64,000 nt of DNA from Eubacteriaceae bacterium (GTDB lineage: Bacteria; Bacillota; Clostridia; Lachnospirales; Lachnospiraceae). The notes below the pieces were generated by a model that searched no databases, had not been told where the DNA came from, and saw only the letters and a program-made list of their open reading frames with translations. Position numbers and translations under genes: made by a program. How positions within the stretch are numbered: position 1 is the first letter of the stretch; each line of letters starts with the position of its first letter. Shown here piece after piece: positions 53,198 through 61,244 of the stretch. The DNA is taken from assembly GCA_910575665.1 (NCBI GenBank), contig CAJTFB010000002.1, positions 91,465-155,464 of the forward strand, written 5' to 3'.

Positions 53198-54130
53198 ATG
53201 GCTATTTCAGCATCTATGGTAAAAGAATTAAGAGAATTGACAGGTGCCGGCATGATGGATTGTAAGAAGGCTCTTACAAATACAGACGGCGATATGGATA
53301 AAGCAGTTGATTATTTGCGTGAGAATGGTCTTGCAAAGGCTGAGAAAAAAGCAGGAAGAATTGCAGCAGAAGGTATTGTAAAGACAAATATCAGCGAGGA
53401 TGGCAAACAGGCAGCGATCGTAGAAGTAAACAGCGAGACAGATTTCGTTGCTAAGAATGAGAAATTTCAGGATTTTGTTGGCGCAGTAGCTTCCCAGATT
53501 AATGCTTCCGGAGCAGCAGATATCGATGCCTTTATGGAAGAGGCATGGGCTGCGGATACTTCTAAGACAGTAAAAGAGGAACTGGCTTCCATGATTGCAA
53601 CCATCGGTGAGAATATGAACATCCGCCGTTTCGAGAAGGTTTCCTGCGAGAATGGTCTTGTGGTAGATTATATTCATGCAGGCGGAAAGATCGGTGTTCT
53701 GATCGCAGCGGAGACAGATAACACTGGTGCAGAGGTTACAGAGTGCCTTAAGAATATTGCCATGCAGATCGCAGCAATGAACCCGAAATATCTTTCTTCT
53801 GAAGATGTTTCTGAAGAGTACAAAGAGAAGGAGAAGGAAGTTCTTCTTGCTCAGGCAAAGAATGATCCTGCCAATGCCGGAAAACCGGACAACATCATTG
53901 AGAAAATGATCATTGGACGTCTCAACAAAGAGCTGAAGGAAGTCTGCCTGACAGAGCAGGTATATGTAAAGGCTGAAAATAAAGAATCCGTAGCAAAATA
54001 TGTTGAGGCTGTAGCGAAAGCAGCAGGCTGCAGCATCAAACTCACAAAGTTTGTTCGTTTTGAGACTGGCGAAGGTCTTGAGAAGAAAAATGAGGATTTT
54101 GCAGCAGAGGTGGCTGCACAGCTTAAATAA
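53198..54130 (+). CDS. tsf: Elongation factor Ts
   Basis: 310 residues. Nucleotide-exchange factor for EF-Tu. LRELTGAGMMDCKKAL, EAEKKAGRIAAEG-type segment (here KAEKKAGRIAAEGIV) and VNSETDFVAKNE are diagnostic. ATG 53198 after AAGGAAG; an in-frame ATG at 53159 has no site. pyrH normally follows in this lineage but is replaced by a mobile element. Confidence 0.98.
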   Translation: MAISASMVKELRELTGAGMMDCKKALTNTDGDMDKAVDYLRENGLAKAEKKAGRIAAEGIVKTNISEDGKQAAIVEVNSETDFVAKNEKFQDFVGAVASQINASGAADIDAFMEEAWAADTSKTVKEELASMIATIGENMNIRRFEKVSCENGLVVDYIHAGGKIGVLIAAETDNTGAEVTECLKNIAMQIAAMNPKYLSSEDVSEEYKEKEKEVLLAQAKNDPANAGKPDNIIEKMIIGRLNKELKEVCLTEQVYVKAENKESVAKYVEAVAKAAGCSIKLTKFVRFETGEGLEKKNEDFAAEVAAQLK

Positions 54131-54179
54131 TTCGCAAAGCAGATGAAATAGTTTGGAACTATTGCAATATAGCGGATTT

Positions 54180-54226
54180 AACCCCATAAACACTGATAGA
54201 TACAGTGTTTATGGGGATTTTTTTAT
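54180..54226 (+). terminator. Terminator of rpsB-tsf
   Basis: AACCCCATAAACACTG pairs with CAGTGTTTATGGGG with a short loop, then ATTTTTTTA. Very strong. It marks the last certainly chromosomal feature before the mobile element. Confidence 0.92.
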
Positions 54227-54237
54227 GTAAGCACACT

Positions 54238-54277
54238 TATCAAGTTTTATCAGAAATTATCAAACTTTATCACAGTT
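54238..54277 (+). repeat. Four TATCA copies at exact 10-bp intervals
   Basis: TATCA occurs at 54238, 54248, 54258 and 54268; the decamers are TATCAAGTTT, TATCAGAAAT, TATCAAACTT and TATCACAGTT. One helical turn apart, so all face one side of the DNA. Candidate arm-type binding sites of an integrase/excisionase or a regulator at the element's edge. Confidence 0.6.
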
Positions 54278-54278
54278 T

Positions 54279-54325
54279 TTGGGACTGATTTGGGATTGTG
54301 AATTGGGACTTGGTTTTAGTCCCAA
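54279..54325. repeat. TTGGGA repeats and hairpin
   Basis: TTGGGA at 54279, 54290 and 54303 on the plus strand and an inverted TCCCAA ending at 54325. The last two form a perfect 8-base stem TTGGGACT-TGGTTTT-AGTCCCAA (54303-54325). Confidence 0.55.
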
Positions 54326-54329
54326 ATGC

Positions 54330-54359
54330 AAGCGAATTTTGATGCAAACTTCGCTTTTT
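54330..54359 (+). terminator. Terminator-like hairpin at the element's left side
   Basis: AAGCGAA (54330-54336) and TTCGCTT (54350-54356) with a 13-base loop and a following TTTG. Might protect the element from chromosomal readthrough. Confidence 0.4.
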
Positions 54360-54426
54360 GTAACTGATAATCTGGAAATGAAAGAGTAAACTTATAACAT
54401 TAATCTATTTTGAGGAGGCGATAGTA

Positions 54427-54657
54427 GTGTTTACAGAAAAAAGAATTGGTTCTTTGATTTATGACGAAGGAAGCGGACGCATGGACATACGTTTTGGCCT
54501 AGAGGAGTATCACGGCGGTCTGCATTGTGGAGATGGTATGGAGGTCATGCTTGATGGTAAATGGGTTCCTACACGGATTGAAATGAACATAAATAGCAAA
54601 TGGTATCTGGTTGGTGTGGATACGGATTCATTGATAGGTTTGGCAGTAAGAGTTTAA
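54427..54657 (+). CDS. Small DUF5348-like protein
   Basis: 76 residues with a GTG start after GAGGAGGCG. Pattern FTEKRIGSLIYDEGSGRMDI.. (cut short), LHCGDGMEVMLDGKWVPTRI and WYLVG resembles the DUF5348 family that is common in Firmicute conjugative elements. Function unknown. Beta-rich, no membrane segment. Confidence 0.7.
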   Translation: MFTEKRIGSLIYDEGSGRMDIRFGLEEYHGGLHCGDGMEVMLDGKWVPTRIEMNINSKWYLVGVDTDSLIGLAVRV

Positions 54658-54677
54658 TAAGTTGTTTTGTTTGCCAG

Positions 54678-54707
54678 GGCAGTTTCGTTTAGGGACTGCC
54701 TTATTTT
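54678..54707 (+). terminator. Weak terminator after the DUF5348-like gene
   Basis: GGCAGT (54678-54683)/ACTGCC (54695-54700), then TTATTTT. Confidence 0.45.
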
Positions 54708-54734
54708 AATGCCAATTTACAGGAGGTGTTCCTT

Positions 54735-55820
54735 ATGAAGTGTCTATGGCACTACGAGTGGGTAAAGCTGCCCCGCAACATTGTCCCGGAGGGCAAGGGG
54801 ATACTGGGCGACTGGGTAAGGCTGGCATCCCGTGCGGCATTTCGGAAAGGAACTTCCCTGTACTGTGGCTATACAAATACTGTGATTCCGGGGATGTGGG
54901 CTGGCGGTGTAGTTGGTATAAAAAGCATTTTGGGGACAAAGAGCCGAAAAAAGGCACTGGACATAGTGGAAAAGCTGCAGCAGCGGGGATATGTCCGCTA
55001 TGAGCTAGATCAGGATACAAAGAAATTTACTTATCAGATTACCGACTGGGTTCGGAAATGTTCCGGGGCAGCCTGCATGAAAGGGGCGGTATATACAACA
55101 AAAGGGTACGGCTTTTTATGTATCCCACGTAACATCACAGAACGGTTGGTAAAAGAACATTATATATTTGAGGAAGCAGACGCGTGGCTGGATCTGTGGT
55201 GTCATACTGTGACAGAAGATCCCAACAATGCGTTTTCTTTTATGGCACCTGCAGTCCAGTATGGCAAGTATGGCGCCATCTTGACTTTGGAAACCCTGGG
55301 ACGGCGGTGGGGATGGGAAAAGACAAAGGTATGGAGATTTTTTAGGAAGCATGGGGATGTCTTCGCTCTGTACCGTCTTTCCAGTTCATACGGCTGTCTC
55401 ATTTTTAATAAAAGGTATCCAGTGGATGCCGAGGTTTCACTTCCTGGACAGGAAGAGATTATGGAAACAGTGGGAAAGATACGGAAATTCAGTGCGGACG
55501 TGCCCAAGAAAGGATCGGAGCATGAGCATCTGAGCCGGATGGTGGCATGGTACTCAAGGAAACTGACTTGTGAAATGGTGGATACTGAAAATGAGTCTGG
55601 GATTAAGGATGCGTCTGGAGAGAGATCCCGCGTTGCACATTCTGCCCCTATAATATACACGTATCTTTCTCTGTATAGGAATTGTAAGAATTGTAGTTAT
55701 GACTGCCAGAGAGTAAATATAGATGAGGCAGTTCAGGACAGAAAGCAGATACGGGGTCCCTGCAGGGCAGTGGACCTGACAGAAATAGCAAAGGAGAGTT
55801 TATTTTATGAGTATGAGTAA
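54735..55820 (+). CDS. Element-encoded protein with winged-helix-like segments, function unknown
   Basis: 361 residues. Two parts look DNA-binding: an early helix-rich region (KALDIVEKLQQRGYVRYEL, about 80-100) and a later one (LETLGRRWGWEKTKVWRFFR, about 183-202). The C-terminus is Cys-rich (NCKNCSYDC, later GPC), perhaps a metal site. Similar layout is seen in replication-initiation or accessory proteins of conjugative elements, but I cannot assign it. ATG 54735 follows AGGAGGTG; GTG 54726 lies within that site. The end overlaps the next gene by 14 bases. Confidence 0.65.
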   Translation: MKCLWHYEWVKLPRNIVPEGKGILGDWVRLASRAAFRKGTSLYCGYTNTVIPGMWAGGVVGIKSILGTKSRKKALDIVEKLQQRGYVRYELDQDTKKFTYQITDWVRKCSGAACMKGAVYTTKGYGFLCIPRNITERLVKEHYIFEEADAWLDLWCHTVTEDPNNAFSFMAPAVQYGKYGAILTLETLGRRWGWEKTKVWRFFRKHGDVFALYRLSSSYGCLIFNKRYPVDAEVSLPGQEEIMETVGKIRKFSADVPKKGSEHEHLSRMVAWYSRKLTCEMVDTENESGIKDASGERSRVAHSAPIIYTYLSLYRNCKNCSYDCQRVNIDEAVQDRKQIRGPCRAVDLTEIAKESLFYEYE

Positions 55821-56439
55821 AGAGAATGAGATGATACAGGAACAGCAGGAAAAGAAACTGGCACAGTCGGAGGCGGTCATTGGTCTGCTGACGGATCGGG
55901 GGATTTTGCCGGATGCCGGGATTGACAATGAGAAGATCAGGGAGGCAAGGAAGGAAAAGCAGAAGAATACCTACCACAACACTATGATGCTGTTACAGCA
56001 TTATCGGACGGTTGTGTGGCTTTTGGAGTGCTTCCCGGAGAATGTTGCCAGTGAACTGGAAAAACCCTTTGAGGGGGTAGATACGCTGTTAGAGCAGGTG
56101 GATTTGGAGATGTCATGGGGAAACCGAAAGTTGGAGAGCAGGATGGAGGGAATCAGAAAGTCGAGGCTGCTTCTGGACAGGGTGAATGAGGCATTGACTG
56201 TGCTGAAGAAAAAGCCAGAGGATGGGGAGAGGCTGTACCAGTTGATCTACCTGACCTACATAGCGCCGGAAAAATTGACTCATAAAGAACTGTTGTATCG
56301 GCTAGATTTGTCATCAAGGCACTATTACCGGCTCAGACAGCAGGCAGTTGCGATACTGTCAATCAGGCTGTGGGCAGCACCGGACAGCGATGTGGACGTG
56401 TGGCTGGAGATGGTGGCATTGATTGAGGGGATGGGGTGA
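55807..56439 (+). CDS. ArpU/sigma-like helix-turn-helix regulator
   Basis: 210 residues. Glu/Lys/Gln-rich helical N-terminus and a C-terminal helix-turn-helix (LTHKELLYRLDLSSRHYYRL, then RQQAVAILS, about 160-190) like phage ArpU/RinA regulators and sigma region 4. It is located ahead of the transfer genes, so may activate them. The start uses AAGGAGAG upstream; ATG 55813 is an alternative. Confidence 0.6.
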   Translation: MSMSKENEMIQEQQEKKLAQSEAVIGLLTDRGILPDAGIDNEKIREARKEKQKNTYHNTMMLLQHYRTVVWLLECFPENVASELEKPFEGVDTLLEQVDLEMSWGNRKLESRMEGIRKSRLLLDRVNEALTVLKKKPEDGERLYQLIYLTYIAPEKLTHKELLYRLDLSSRHYYRLRQQAVAILSIRLWAAPDSDVDVWLEMVALIEGMG

Positions 56440-56454
56440 AAATCCCATGTCACG

Positions 56455-56476
56455 AAATTGGCACAAAATTGGCACA
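56455..56476 (+). repeat. Two tandem 11-bp repeats before the transfer genes
   Basis: AAATTGGCACA occurs twice without a gap (56455-56465, 56466-56476). In the 230-base space before the transfer block; possible regulator site. Confidence 0.5.
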
Positions 56477-56582
56477 CTCCAGCCGATGACATGCAAATGC
56501 AAAAGGTGTATAGTGGTATTGTCCAAAAGTGGGAGAAGCCCATGGGACAAAGAACAAATCAATAGGGAACGCAGGCAAAAGA

Positions 56583-56624
56583 TGCCGTTTTGAGAGCTTT
56601 ATGGCTTTTGAAACGGTATTTTTT
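56583..56624 (+). terminator. Terminator or attenuator before the transfer block
   Basis: CCGTTTTGAGAGC pairs with GCTTTTGAAACGG around TTTATG, followed by TATTTTTTT. It stands about 45 bases upstream of the first transfer gene, where it could control readthrough from the regulator gene. Confidence 0.6.
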
Positions 56625-56669
56625 TATGTCATGGAGTTCCAAAAGCAGACATGCAAAGGAGGTTAAGGC

Positions 56670-57047
56670 ATGGTAAAGAAACTGAAAACAGGAAGTGGTC
56701 GCCTGCGGACTGTCTACTGGTCTGCTGTGGGGATGTTATCTATGATGCTCATTTCCCTGCAGCCAATTCTGGCGGCAGACAAGGGCGGTGGGGATACCAT
56801 CTGGAACCGGTTTTCCACGATCATGAAGGATGTGTATGGTGAGATTGTGGGAATCAGCACCATTGTGGGTGTGACAGCGGCAGCCATTGCACTGATTGTC
56901 CGGATGATTTCCAGAAACCAGCGTGCCGTGGATGAAGCGACCAGCTGGCTCAAGCGGATTGTAGTCACATGGATTGTGCTCAATTCACTTGGGTTTATTG
57001 TAGCGTACCTGCAGCCATTGATTGCCGGTGGAAGCTATAAGGGTTAA
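56670..57047 (+). CDS. VirB2/TrbC-like small membrane protein of the transfer apparatus
   Basis: 125 residues. Basic head, hydrophobic segment ending PILAADKGG that resembles a signal sequence with cleavage after ILAA, then two more membrane helices (about 60-80 and 95-118). Size and position before a TrbL/VirB6-like gene suggest a pilin-like or channel subunit, as in Clostridial conjugative elements. AAGGAGG precedes the ATG. Exact family (TrbC/VirB2 or Maff2) not settled. Confidence 0.65.
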   Translation: MVKKLKTGSGRLRTVYWSAVGMLSMMLISLQPILAADKGGGDTIWNRFSTIMKDVYGEIVGISTIVGVTAAAIALIVRMISRNQRAVDEATSWLKRIVVTWIVLNSLGFIVAYLQPLIAGGSYKG

Positions 57048-57112
57048 TGCCGGAGGTCAAGCAGGATTGGGGGGATAAGGCTGAATGAAACCATTTAGCC
57101 TGTCAAGTTTGT

Positions 57113-57139
57113 GCGCACGTCCAAAGTTAAGGCGTGCGC
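57113..57139 (+). promoter_or_regulatory. Hairpin abutting a ribosome site
   Basis: GCGCACG (57113-57119)/CGTGCGC (57133-57139); the AGGAGGT of the next gene begins at 57141. Could slow or protect translation of the TrbL-like gene. Confidence 0.4.
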
Positions 57140-57152
57140 GAGGAGGTAAGAG

Positions 57153-58985
57153 ATGCTTGACTGGATTTTTGAAGGGATTGTCACATGGATCAGCAGCATT
57201 GTCTCTGAGATGATGGACGCTGTATCCGGTCTGTTTCTGGATGCACTGGGGACGGATATGACCGCTATGGAGGAGTATTTTCCTTTTGTCACAAAGGCAT
57301 TTACGATAATGCAGTATACCGCATGGGCAGTTCTTTTTTTAATAACGGTGTGGCAGCTGTTCCGGGTGTTTGGCGGGCCGGTTACGGAGGCGGAAAACCC
57401 GTGGACGCTGTTAGCCAGGAGCAGCCTGTCTGCCCTTCTGATTGGTTATGCGAAACCGATTTTTCAGATTACCTTGAATATTGCCACAGCACCGTATACG
57501 GCACTGATGGAAGTAAAGATGAAGAAAGAGGACTTTACCTTTGTGGGAGTGGAGAATGCCCTGAAAAACGGGCTGACAACGATTATCTCCATCGCAACGG
57601 TGGTTGGTCTGCTGCTCTTGGTCATCCTCATGATTGCACTGGGATGGAATTATTTCAAGCTGCTGTTGGAGACGGTGGAGAGGTACATCGTGGTGGGGGT
57701 GCTTTGTTATACTTCGCCTCTTGCCTTTTCGATGGGGGCATCCAAAACAACGGTGCCGGTTTTCAAGTCCTGGTGCCGGATGGTAGGTTCCCAGCTTTTA
57801 CTTCTGGTTATGAATGTATGGTTTCTGCGGGGATTTTCGATCTCGGTTGGCCAGTATGTGGGAAATGGCGGGGAATTGTCGAATGGAAATGGCAGAATTT
57901 TCCTGTGGCTGTTCTGTGCCATCGCTTTTCTGAAGACGGCACAGAAGTTTGACAGCTATCTGGCAGCGATGGGGCTGAATGTTGCCCAGACAGGAAGCGG
58001 CATGGGGCTGGAACTGATGATGGCAGCAAGGGCGGTAAGCGGTCTTGGCAGTGGTGCAAGAAGTGCCGGCAGTGTCTTTGGCGGTGGAAGCAGTGCGGCG
58101 GCGACGGGCGCAGGAGCGGCTGCTGCTGGATTTGCCAGTAAATTTAAAGGTAACAGTTATGTCAGGGATGCAGTTGTGGATGGCGGTGTCCGTATGGGGG
58201 CAGGAGGCGGTCTTGGATTTGTGGGCAGGGCCTTTGGCGGGATAGCAGCCAGAAATGGTGCTACATTGACCAGTGATTCCATTTCTTCCGTGGCATCAAG
58301 GAATCCAAAGATGTCCGGGACGATTGGCGGGGAGATTGCAGATAAGAGCCTAGCGAATTATATGCCCCAGTTGAAAGGGGTTCCGTTAAAGGATACGAAG
58401 ATTTCCGGAGGGAAGATCAGTACCACGGCAATGGTGCCGAATGGAAAAATGGCAGAACTGAATTTGTATGACAAAAACCAGTTTGAGAAACCAGAGGGAC
58501 CGTCAGCTCTTGTGGAGGCTTCGGATGGCGTGGACTGGTATGCGATGCGGCAGAACGCACAGACACCGGCATTTGAGTCTGGGGAATTGGCGGATGACTA
58601 CAACCAGTCCCAGTTCCAGGCATTCATGCCGGGATATGAACAGCAGGTATCTTCTGTGGATGGTTCCAGACGGCTGGAAGGACAGGTGGAAGTGCAGCAT
58701 GAAGATGGATCCGGAACAAGGTTTTATGATACATCCCAGTATGCTGTACCCCGTGGCGATTATCAGGTATATGAGGACAGCAGGGGCGGCCAGTGGTATG
58801 CCATTCATGGGGAGGCATCTGTGGACAGAAAGCCAGTCTATGAGGATGGAAAACCAGTATACGATGGCGACAGCGTGAGAACGGTTTCCGTGGAATCTGT
58901 CCGTTACAGGAGCACGCCGGAACGGTATGACGAGCCGAGGAAGCGGGATCATTCTGCTGAAAAGAGTCCAAGGCGTAAGAACTGA
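57153..58985 (+). CDS. TrbL/VirB6-like membrane protein of the conjugative channel
   Basis: 610 residues. N-terminal half has about six membrane helices (55-300); the C-terminal half is soluble, with Gly/Ala/Ser-rich stretch (about 290-345) then polar repeats (PVYEDGKPVYDGDSV). This is the CD0411/TrbL type of polytopic protein common in Clostridial elements. Ribosome site AGGAGGT. Expected to form the inner-membrane part of the transfer pore with VirB4 and PrgI. Confidence 0.82.
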   Translation: MLDWIFEGIVTWISSIVSEMMDAVSGLFLDALGTDMTAMEEYFPFVTKAFTIMQYTAWAVLFLITVWQLFRVFGGPVTEAENPWTLLARSSLSALLIGYAKPIFQITLNIATAPYTALMEVKMKKEDFTFVGVENALKNGLTTIISIATVVGLLLLVILMIALGWNYFKLLLETVERYIVVGVLCYTSPLAFSMGASKTTVPVFKSWCRMVGSQLLLLVMNVWFLRGFSISVGQYVGNGGELSNGNGRIFLWLFCAIAFLKTAQKFDSYLAAMGLNVAQTGSGMGLELMMAARAVSGLGSGARSAGSVFGGGSSAAATGAGAAAAGFASKFKGNSYVRDAVVDGGVRMGAGGGLGFVGRAFGGIAARNGATLTSDSISSVASRNPKMSGTIGGEIADKSLANYMPQLKGVPLKDTKISGGKISTTAMVPNGKMAELNLYDKNQFEKPEGPSALVEASDGVDWYAMRQNAQTPAFESGELADDYNQSQFQAFMPGYEQQVSSVDGSRRLEGQVEVQHEDGSGTRFYDTSQYAVPRGDYQVYEDSRGGQWYAIHGEASVDRKPVYEDGKPVYDGDSVRTVSVESVRYRSTPERYDEPRKRDHSAEKSPRRKN

Positions 58986-59034
58986 CATAGAAAGGATGAA
59001 TTGGATTGTTAGGTATATTCAGGGGGTGATAACA

Positions 59035-60801
59035 ATGGCGGAGCCAGAGAAGCAGAAGATGGGAGACGGAAGTGACAATTACGGGCAGGCCGCCAGACAG
59101 GTTGCAAAAGCGGCAGGCCGTGCCGGACAGGAAGCAGCAAAACAGGCGACAGCCAATGCTGCTACTGCCACGCTAAAAGCAGGCGTGGAGGGTGGCAAGG
59201 CGGTGTCTGATGTGGTGGATGATGCCTATGACCAGGCACTGGCAAAGGTGGAGCAGGCGATTTCAGATGGTGGGTATGATTATGAGGAGTCAATGGAGGC
59301 CCTTATCAACCATGCACAGGGTTCGGCAGGTTATGATGTGTGTTATATTTTAGCTGCCTATTCCGCTTCCATGCAGCAGCAGAACGTCAGCAAAGAGGAC
59401 ATGATTGCAAAGCTGGAGGGTGTTTCCGGGGAGATGTTCCCGGTAACGCAGGCGGAAAAGGAGACGACAAGGCATGTGCCGGTTACTTATGATACTTATA
59501 AAACAAAGAAAGTAAAAGTTGTGACTGGTAAAAAGAAAATAGGGACAGCAGGCGGGAAACCGGTTTACCAGTACAGTCTGGAGGAAAAGACGTATTATGT
59601 GAAGGACAAGCCGTTTACCAGTGATCAGGAGATTACGGTGGATGCCTATGAGAAGATAACCGTAAAGGTGCCTGTGTATGGAGCGGGGGAAATTACCGGG
59701 ACAAAGAAGGAGACTTACTACCAGAAGAAAGGGACGCAGACGCTGAAACCAGGGACGGTAACTGTGAAATATATTGAGTGTACCATACAGTCGTTTGATA
59801 ATTCGGTGATTGCCACGGCATTTGGGATTGATTTGGATGCCACCTATGACCAGTTTGGAATTACCTATCGGGAAGCCATCGAAAACATGGCGAAAGCACT
59901 GAATATGGCTCTGTACGGTTCTATGGGAAGTGGGGAGAATGTCAGTCTGACGGATCAGGAGCTGGTTGATTTTGTGAACAGCCAGAACTGCAATGATACT
60001 AGGAAACATATTTTAACCACGGCACTTTCGTTGGTTGGGAAGGTGCCGTATTTTTGGGGCGGGAAAAGCGGTCCCGGCTGGAATGAGGAGTGGAATACGC
60101 CCAAGCTGGTAACAGCGGCAGGCTCCAGTTCCACGGGAACCATTCGCCCATACGGGCTGGACTGCAGTGGATTTACGGCATGGACTTACAGCACCGCCCT
60201 GGAAGTGGATATCGGGGCAGGCACCTCCGGACAGTATCCGAAGACTACGGCAGTGACAAAGGCGGAACTGCTTCCGGGGGATTTGGGGTTTCTTGCCGGT
60301 TCCGGTGGGAAGGCATGGAGCCATGTGCTGATGTTTGCCGGTTATGATAAGAATGGCACCGGGATGTGGGTCCACTGTACCAGTGGCAAAGGCGTGGTGC
60401 TTAACACACCCGGTTATGTCAGTTCCCTGGTACTCCGCAGACCGGCAGGGGTGGATTACAATGCTGCCGTATCTTCCGATGCTTCCTATGGCGAACCACT
60501 CTATACCCTTGAGGTCGATGTGACGCATTACTGCAACTGTGCGAAGTGCTGTGGCAAATGGGCTGGCGGCAATACGGCAAGCGGAAAGAAACCGGCTTCT
60601 GGCATGGTGGCAATGTCCAGCCATTATCCCTTTGGAACGCAGATCATGATAAAGGGAACGATGTATACCGTGGAAGACCGGGGCGGCAAAGGGATTGAAA
60701 ATGACATCCACCGGGTGGATATCTTTGTCCCTGACCATAAACAGGCACTCCGCATGGGAAGATATAAGACGACAGCAAAGATATACAGGCTAGGGAGGTA
60801 G
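59035..60801 (+). CDS. NlpC/P60 (C40) peptidase fused to a 3D domain
   Basis: 588 residues. Ala-rich helical N-terminus (about 15-75), a Lys/Tyr/Thr-rich beta region (about 150-250), the C40 domain with catalytic Cys377 in YGLDCSGFTAW and His430 in AWSHVLMF, and a C-terminal 3D domain (about 495-588: THYCNCAKCCG, VEDRGGKGI, HRVDIFVPDHKQAL). Likely opens peptidoglycan for the transfer channel. No signal peptide or membrane helix is visible from the start at 59035 (AGGGGGTGAT upstream), which is odd for a wall enzyme. In-frame ATG 58927 gives no signal either. Confidence 0.85.
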   Translation: MAEPEKQKMGDGSDNYGQAARQVAKAAGRAGQEAAKQATANAATATLKAGVEGGKAVSDVVDDAYDQALAKVEQAISDGGYDYEESMEALINHAQGSAGYDVCYILAAYSASMQQQNVSKEDMIAKLEGVSGEMFPVTQAEKETTRHVPVTYDTYKTKKVKVVTGKKKIGTAGGKPVYQYSLEEKTYYVKDKPFTSDQEITVDAYEKITVKVPVYGAGEITGTKKETYYQKKGTQTLKPGTVTVKYIECTIQSFDNSVIATAFGIDLDATYDQFGITYREAIENMAKALNMALYGSMGSGENVSLTDQELVDFVNSQNCNDTRKHILTTALSLVGKVPYFWGGKSGPGWNEEWNTPKLVTAAGSSSTGTIRPYGLDCSGFTAWTYSTALEVDIGAGTSGQYPKTTAVTKAELLPGDLGFLAGSGGKAWSHVLMFAGYDKNGTGMWVHCTSGKGVVLNTPGYVSSLVLRRPAGVDYNAAVSSDASYGEPLYTLEVDVTHYCNCAKCCGKWAGGNTASGKKPASGMVAMSSHYPFGTQIMIKGTMYTVEDRGGKGIENDIHRVDIFVPDHKQALRMGRYKTTAKIYRLGR

Positions 60802-60803
60802 CG

Positions 60804-61244
60804 ATGGAAGAGAAAGAATACAGCAACATTTATACGATTCCGGCAAATTACACGGATTCCGGCAAGATCATGGGCGGTATGCTGGAGGTTCGGAATGCGG
60901 TGGAGACCGGGTTTCTGGTGGCGCTGGTGGGGTATCCGGAGGTGATGCTGATACCGATGCCCATTAAGATACGGATTGTGGTGATGACACTGACCTTACT
61001 CCCGTTGGGGGTACTGTCCATGATGGGCATTGACGGGGATTCCCTGTTTCAGTATGCCAGCCACATGATCCGGTATGCGGCGAACAGGAGAAAATTACAT
61101 TTCAGGAGGGTTGGACATCAATATGACCAGAAGCAGCTTAAAAAGAAACGGCCAAAAAAGAGGAAAGCAGCAAAGAAGAGGAAAGACGGGGGCACAGCAC
61201 ATGCCGGAGGGAAACAGACAGAAGGCAAAGCAGGAGAAGCTTGA
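60804..61244 (+). CDS. PrgI-family membrane protein
   Basis: 146 residues. Hydrophobic segments about 32-50 and 55-73 after an N-terminal conserved YTIPANYTDSGKI. Extremely basic C-terminus (KKKRPKKRKAAKKRKDGG). PrgI proteins pair with VirB4 in Gram-positive transfer systems. The 3' end overlaps virB4 by 122 bases in another frame. Confidence 0.82.
   Translation: MEEKEYSNIYTIPANYTDSGKIMGGMLEVRNAVETGFLVALVGYPEVMLIPMPIKIRIVVMTLTLLPLGVLSMMGIDGDSLFQYASHMIRYAANRRKLHFRRVGHQYDQKQLKKKRPKKRKAAKKRKDGGTAHAGGKQTEGKAGEA

Noticed and set aside
53228..54193. 321-codon minus-strand ORF opposite tsf
   Set aside because: Shadow of a strongly conserved gene; composition (many Cys/Phe/Leu) is that of an antisense frame.
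56455..56480. Sigma-54-like promoter (TGGCAC..TGGC)
   Set aside because: The first element fits TGGCAC but the second reads TGGC, not TTGC, and the match arises from the tandem 11-bp repeat. No sigma-54 activator gene was seen.
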